This document shows, piece by piece, positions 58,381 to 64,000 of a stretch of 64,000 nt of DNA. Position numbers and translations under genes: made by a program. The stretch is from Gnetum montanum (lineage: Eukaryota > Streptophyta > Gnetopsida > Gnetales > Gnetaceae): the NCBI GenBank assembly GCA_015680685.1, contig MNCI01036132.1, positions 44,157-108,156 of the forward strand, written 5' to 3'. The notes under the pieces were generated by a model. That model did no database searches, was not told the origin of the DNA, and saw only the letters and a list, made by a program, of their open reading frames with translations. Numbering within the stretch: position 1 is the stretch's first letter; every line of letters begins with the position of its first letter.

Positions 58381-60480
58381 TTAATCAAAGTTGTTTAGAC
58401 CTAAAAATCAAGGGTTTAAAGGCTTTCATGCTAGAACCCCCATATTCCACACTAACCAACATGGAAGGGGTGATCCTAAGCATGAAAGAAATATTCAAAC
58501 AATTTCACAAGCTTTTTTTGATCAATTTGTGACGTCTGATTACTTGTATGTTAGTGTAGTTGACTAAGGTAGGGAATGGACTAGTTTCAACATCAATCTC
58601 AACCCCTAAGACCTCTCTTTGGACCCTAGAAACATATTCCACATTGGATCCATGCTAGGTAGGATGGTTCCAAAATGGAAACTAAGAAAAATGGATTTTA
58701 GAGCATCCAAATGATTAAAATCAAGGTCCTAGTGCTCTCCCAAGGTACCTTAGGGCTAGATATGTCAAAAGTGAGTACTTTGGAGGTTGATAAAGGCTAA
58801 AAAGAAGGTTTTGAAACTTCATCCCTTTTTTTCATGCTGGCCAATGTGGATGGAGGGGGACTCAATGTGAAAAATCCAAATCCAAGTGAAAATAGGATCA
58901 GACAAGGTTAAACTAGCAGTTGGAAACTACACTTGGGAGTTGTGCATCCCCTAGCTTCATTTTGAGGCCATTTGAGTTAGTTTTGAGTGCTAAAGAAAGT
59001 TGAAATTGCTCCCCCCATTTTTCCACACTAAGCATGATGGCTCCAACATAGAATAATGGGGAGGCACTTCTTCTATGATCTTTGGATGGTTTGGGATCAC
59101 ATAGGCTAAGTTTCTCAGCTCCATGCTAGGGCTTGGATTCTGATTGTGGATGAGATTTTTCCTACATGGAAGAACCTTAGGGGATTGATTTTTATTAATT
59201 TTTGGCATTTGGTGGCTTCTAGAAGGGATTTCAAGGTTCTGGTAGAAGTACAAGGTCATTTGATGTTGTTTTCATACATTTGGGACCCCCATTTATCTTC
59301 CAAAGATACATCCACATTACTTCCATGTTGGGTAGCATGGAAGAAGTCTTCGCCAATGTGGATGAACCAAAAATGTTAGATCTAGGGTAGTTTGGTAGCC
59401 AAGCAACCATGCATGTTAGCTTCCAAGGTTTCCGGTGTCAACATTCAATACTTGGTGTCAAAATTCAATAGTTTGGAGGCTCCTAGGTGTTCCATGTAAT
59501 CAACCCACCTTCTTCCACACTATGCATGATGACCCCAGCATGGATGAGAGGGTGATGCTAGTTTTGTACCATTTTTAACTACTTTTGAGGCATCCAGAAG
59601 CTCCAGAAGATTCTGGTAGGGTCTAGGAATCACTAGAGTAGGCCATTTGGCTATTTTAGGTCATGAATGGGGATTTCTTGCATACCCCTTCTTTTTCCAT
59701 GTTGGCTCCACATTAGGTAGCATGGTGGAAGGGGGGGGGGGGTCAAAAACATGGAATAGGCTGCAGATGAAAAATCAACCTGTTTAAAGGTCATGCTAGG
59801 TACCAAAGGCTATGAGGGAGTGTTATGTTTGAAAAATAGCTACTAGGTAGTCAATTTAGATAATTTTGGTCATCCCCCAATACATTCACACTAAGGATAG
59901 GATGCTCAACATGGATGAGGTCTTTCCCAATGTAGAACCACCAAATCCTAAGGTTTCACACACTTTCCACTAGATTTGGTGAGGTCCTGGGGGGGTTGCT
60001 AGGGTTAACTAGAGGGGTTCTAGGTCATGTTGGCCCACTCAAGGGGTTGAACTTGGGCTAGATGGGTGTTGGGGGATAAGAATGGATGTTACGGCTCATC
60101 TTCCATGCTAGGCAGTGTTTCCCTGATGTGGAAACCTAAGATGTCCAGTTTTAGTAAGGTCTAACCCCCTTTTAGAGCCTAGGATTGAATGCAGTAAGTT
60201 GAAGTTGCCAAAAATGGTAAGAAAGTTGGGTTTTAAGGGTTCTAGAAGGTGGGAGGCATGCATCCACACTAGGCATGGTATCCCCAGCATGGATGCATGG
60301 GGATTAAGGCTTGAACATGATTCTAAGTATCCAAGGGGTCAAAACTCTAGGATTAATGAAGTTCCTAGGTTGAGAATGAAGATGTATGGTGGGGCCCACT
60401 ACCCAAAATTCAAAATTTTGAAAATTAAAGTTATCTTCCATTAATTCTAGCATGGAAAAGACATTGCCCACTTACACTTC
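58381..60480. repeat. Diverged minisatellite, second locus
   Basis: Same family as 19700-22140. Cores are near 58450, 58650, 58840, 59020, 59320, 59520, 59700, 59890, 60100 and 60260, e.g. CATGCTGGCCAATGTGGATG and CCCAGCATGGATGAGAGGG. A 12-base G run is at 59731-59742. Small ORFs here are by-products. Confidence 0.62.
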
Positions 60481-62534
60481 ATTACACTTAGAGTTATAGT
60501 AAATTGAATTGGAAATAGGGGTTTGAAGGTGGGTGTTTAGGTTTAGATTGGACTTTTATTGTCAAATCTTGTAAACAACCATCACAAATTGTTATTCCCA
60601 CATAGGTGTTTAGGTTTATATTGGATTTTTATTGTCAAATATTGTAAAAAATCATCACAAATTGTTATTCCTACATTAAACACATTGAAGTAGAGCCCAA
60701 GAAGAGATTTTTTTCTACAAACACCATTAATCTTTACCATGGAATCATCAGATTTTTCCTTTAGCTAGTGTAGAACCTCCATCCCATATAGATTTTTTAG
60801 TTTTCCAATGTTGGTGGTGTAATCATGATGCCAAAGTAGTGTGGAGAGAAGAGCAAGAACCCATAGATCTATAATGTGGATGAAAATGTAAGAAACCTGT
60901 TTAAACTTCCCAGATCAATTACAATTTAGGCATCATCCTCTGCTAACATGAGGTAGGCCATTGCTAGCCATTTCTTCCAATTTTTTGGTTGTTTTGTGCA
61001 TTTTCTAGCTAAGATGATGCCATTTTCTTTATATCTATAGTAATAGTGGGGATATAACAAAATTCTAATGAAATTATACCTCATGATTTGGTTGTTTCTA
61101 CATATATCTAGGGTTTTTTGGCTATTTTTACCTTCTTGGATTTGATTTTGAAAATTAGATTGGTTGTTTTCATGCTTTTTTCTAAACTTATAGAGCCATT
61201 TTTCTTACATCTAGGCTTTATTTTCTATCAAAATTTAATTTTAACAAAATCCTATCTCCTTATTTTGGTGTGTTTTTATGTGAGTATAAGTTGGTTTGGC
61301 TATTATGGCTTTGTTTCATGGTTAGATAAAGTTAGGTTTTGTGATTTTTGTGATTTTTGGTGCTTTTTTTGATGGAAAAAGCAAGCAAAGTTGTATATTT
61401 TTTGTTAAGAAAATAACTATGTATCTGAAAACTCTAAGGTTATGGGTTTTATAGTTTTGTGTAGTCTTTATAATGGTTTTAGTCTTGTTTGATTTGGATG
61501 TGAAATGATAAAGTTATGGTCATTTCAATTAGGTTCTGTGGTTAGGTTTGTTATGCCATTTTTTAGAATTTTATGTAAATTTATGACATTTTTCTTAGTA
61601 AACGGTAGGGGTTTTGGCTGTTTTCTTATTATGGGTCTGTAGGTTATGGTTTCAAATTTTCAACAAACATGAAATCACTCCATTTTGATTTGAAATGAAT
61701 TTATTAAGAAGTTTTTTCGTAAACTTGTGCACAAGTGATATTTTTATGTGATAGCTAGGTTACTATTTGGTTCTTTTGTATCTATTATCAAAATGGATAA
61801 AAATTCATGGTAGTGTTGGCTATCACTAGAAATCTCATGATTTTTATATTCTTTCCATGGTGGAATCACTAAAATTAAACTAAGATGAATTTTTAACAAA
61901 TTTTTTGCCATGATCACATGATTTAGGGCTTTTTCAACAATGGTTGGGTTAGTGTTGGGTTTGCTTCATTTTTTGCTAGATTCTTTGACAATCATTAGAG
62001 TTTCTAATCATGGTTATGTAGCTCATGATCTCAAGATTCCAATAGTAGTGGAATCATCAAATTCTAGGCTATAGTTAATTTTTGGTGAATTTTACTATAT
62101 AGTCATGTGCTTAGAGCTTTCTCTTGGTTGTAATAATGTACCCCTTGGGAATGGGTAGTGTTGACATACTTGAAAATTTTTTCTTGCCCATAGCCCATAC
62201 CCCTAAGGATTTTTAGGAATTTTTTTAATTTTATAAATTTTTTTAAGGTCATAAGAAATTTTTATTATTTTTGGTATCATTCATGCCATTGGTTATTTTC
62301 TATGCTTTAAATTTGGTTATGTGTTGATTGATGTGTTATCTATGCCATGATACCTTGGCTATGATGTATAAGGATATGAAATATTGTAATAGTGTTGTTG
62401 TGGAATTTCTTGAGAAATTTTGAATAAACACCTTAGATGTTTTTATAGGGGCTAATTTCACCCTTGACTAGGATGTTTTTACAAACTTTTCAAAAAAATT
62501 TAATCAGTTGTGATATTTTTGCTTTTCCATGTAG
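60481..62534 (+). other. Leader and intron 1 region of unit copy 3
   Basis: T-rich, collinear in general layout with 22150-23816 and 46700-48285. A TTGTAAA(C/A)AA(C/T)CATCACAAATTGTTATTCC(C/T)AC block occurs twice (60567-60603 and 60640-60676). Exon 1 with MTKRKA was not found and is probably lost or beyond recognition. Confidence 0.4.
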
Positions 62535-64000
62535 GGCCTTCTTGAAGCCCATACTCATCATCATTGAGTTAGTGGGAATTTTATGCTACATCAGCCACCC
62601 TAAGGTAAACACCCCCTTGGTTGACATGACCTTGGACAAGTTTTCTTTGTGGTTCTACCCCAAGGCAAGAGAATTCCTTATCTACATCTTGCAAATTTTC
62701 AATGTGATGCTATAGTTTCACTTTTTGCAAATGTGGTCAGGGTCATAATGGAGACATTGATACCTTGGGCATTTGGCATGATCATTAGGTTCATGACTGA
62801 TGATCCACCACCTTAGAAAGCAATGGAAGTAGTAGACATGATTGGCCCCTGCTACCTTATGGGTATTTGAACTATGCCATAGTATAATTAGTACAATGTT
62901 GACAATACTCTGATGGTGGCACATAGAGTCCACACATTGTTTCAAAATCTACCTAGCACTATATATTATCTATAGGGGTAAGCATGGTTGTTATAGTGCT
63001 TTTATGTTTCTTTTGGCTTTGTTGGTTAAATTACCTTTCCTAACTTGTTGGTTTTATGAAATTCTTATAGGTATAGGGTCAATGATCAAGGCCTAATTAC
63101 TAATGATAAAACCTTGGTAGTGGCTCAAAGTACTTTAGATATATTTACCAAGTTCTCTTAAATTAGAACTATTGTGTATGAATAGTTATGAGAGGACTTT
63201 GGTAGATACACTAAATACTTCAACCCTATCTACAAGAAGTGTGTGGCCAACAAGAGGATACACAACTAGTTGGTGAACTCCAAGAGTATCCAAGATTAGA
63301 CCATTACTACCGAGACCTTTGCTGAAGCCACATTAAGTAAGAGGAAGAAAGGTAAACATAAGAGTTGTCATGCCTAATGTTTTATGGTCATTAAATTTTG
63401 AAGTGTTCTATTATTTTAACTAGTTGTTAAACATGCCTTTGTTGATGCTAAATGTTTGGTTGTTACCGTACAGGACCTTCCACCTCTACAAACATCACCT
63501 TATCAGTTTCAAGACACCATGAGGATTTCCTCATCCTAAAGTTTTATGAGATGATACTAGCACAAGAGTGGCTAAGGGGATAGACACCTAGATACATCCA
63601 AGCAAACATTGAGTGTGCAAGTTTGCTTGATGTGTTCATGGCACCTATCCCCTCCATCCCTACTATAGAAATGTTGAACATCATTGACTCCTTTGATGAA
63701 GAAGCCAATTCTTTCAGCACCATAGTTCAAGGCATGTTGATTATCATACCCATTAATGAAGGAATCTTTTATAATTTGTTTGGTATTCCTAGTGATGGTG
63801 TAAAGGTTGCCACCAGAATAGTGAAGAAAGCATGCCATTGTGAGAAAGTTTTGGGGTGGTTTGGTACTAGCATAGGTCATTTTGAACTTTTTGTGAATAG
63901 CTTCATGAACTCTAAGGCAAAGGCTTTAAATCCTTTGTTTATGTATCATGTGTTTTCCAAACTATTGTCACAAAAGAAGGTAATCAGCATCACCCAAGGA
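62535..64000 (+). pseudogene. Multi-exon unit copy 3, exons 2-4 (runs off window)
   Basis: Exon 2 62535-62977, preceded by the intact acceptor CCATGTAG and followed by the donor GTAAGC. Exon 3 63071-63351 (acceptor CTTATAG, donor GTAAAC). Exon 4 from 63474 (acceptor CGTACAG) to beyond 64000. It is the only copy with a normal AG before exon 2, which supports the splice model. Exon 4 encodes STNITLSVSRHHEDFLILKF, LLDVFMAPIPSIPTIEMLNI, NSFSTIVQGMLIIIPINEGI and FGIPSDGVKVATRIVKKACH, with one TAG near the start. Exon 2 has frameshifts after about codon 55, and exon 3 has several stops. Confidence 0.6.

Noticed and set aside
59731-59742. 12-base G run as a functional G-quadruplex
   Set aside because: A single homopolymer in a minisatellite; sequencing or slippage noise is as likely, and no further G tracts are nearby.

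Overview
The window is plant nuclear DNA made almost entirely of transposable and viral sequence. It holds a caulimovirid (plant pararetrovirus) integrant, several Ty3-type LTR retrotransposons in different states of decay, and three copies of a multi-exon gene-like repeat. Degraded Tat-type and other Ty3 elements, an endogenous pararetrovirus, AT-rich introns and assembly gaps suggest a seed plant with a large genome. The species cannot be fixed from sequence alone. I saw no tRNA, rRNA, CRISPR array or intact host gene.

1-7669: head-to-tail pararetrovirus integrant. Bases 1-934 repeat at 6736-7669, so one unit is 6735 bp, which I infer to be the circular genome length. One unit carries a promoter TATA, two similar hairpins, a poly(A) signal, a tRNA-Met primer site, a movement protein ORF, a large capsid/zinc knuckle/protease/RT/RNase H ORF and a downstream ORF of unknown role. 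The order resembles petuvirus and florendovirus relatives. The right virus/host junction is 7669/7670.

7670-15117: decayed minus-strand Ty3 element (gag, protease, RT, RNase H, integrase, part of the 5' LTR), with its left end cut by the virus. 15611-19440: an LTR, polypurine tract, short interior and partial second LTR of another minus-strand family.

19450-34177: a piece of Tat-element intron, a diverged minisatellite (19700-22140), then copy 1 of a plus-strand gene-like unit with about seven exons and conserved splice sites. Its intron 2 holds a complete gag-only LTR retrotransposon (24315-31087) with 5-bp target duplications. Copy 2 (46071-51812) shows the empty site.

34178-46070: a reversed LTR fragment forming an imperfect palindrome with a plus-strand LTR fragment, a 194-base gap, then plus-strand Tat-type element A (gag, protease, intron-like spacer, RT, RNase H, second archaeal-type RNase H, integrase, 3' LTR). 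46071-51812: gene-like unit copy 2. 51813-58380: minus-strand Tat-type element B, which lacks gag and protease. 58381-60480: minisatellite again. 60481-64000: start of unit copy 3, running off the window.

No operon-like cooperation is expected. The notable architecture is Tat intron, then minisatellite, then antisense multi-exon unit, which occurs at two loci and suggests a chimeric repeat that spread as a block.
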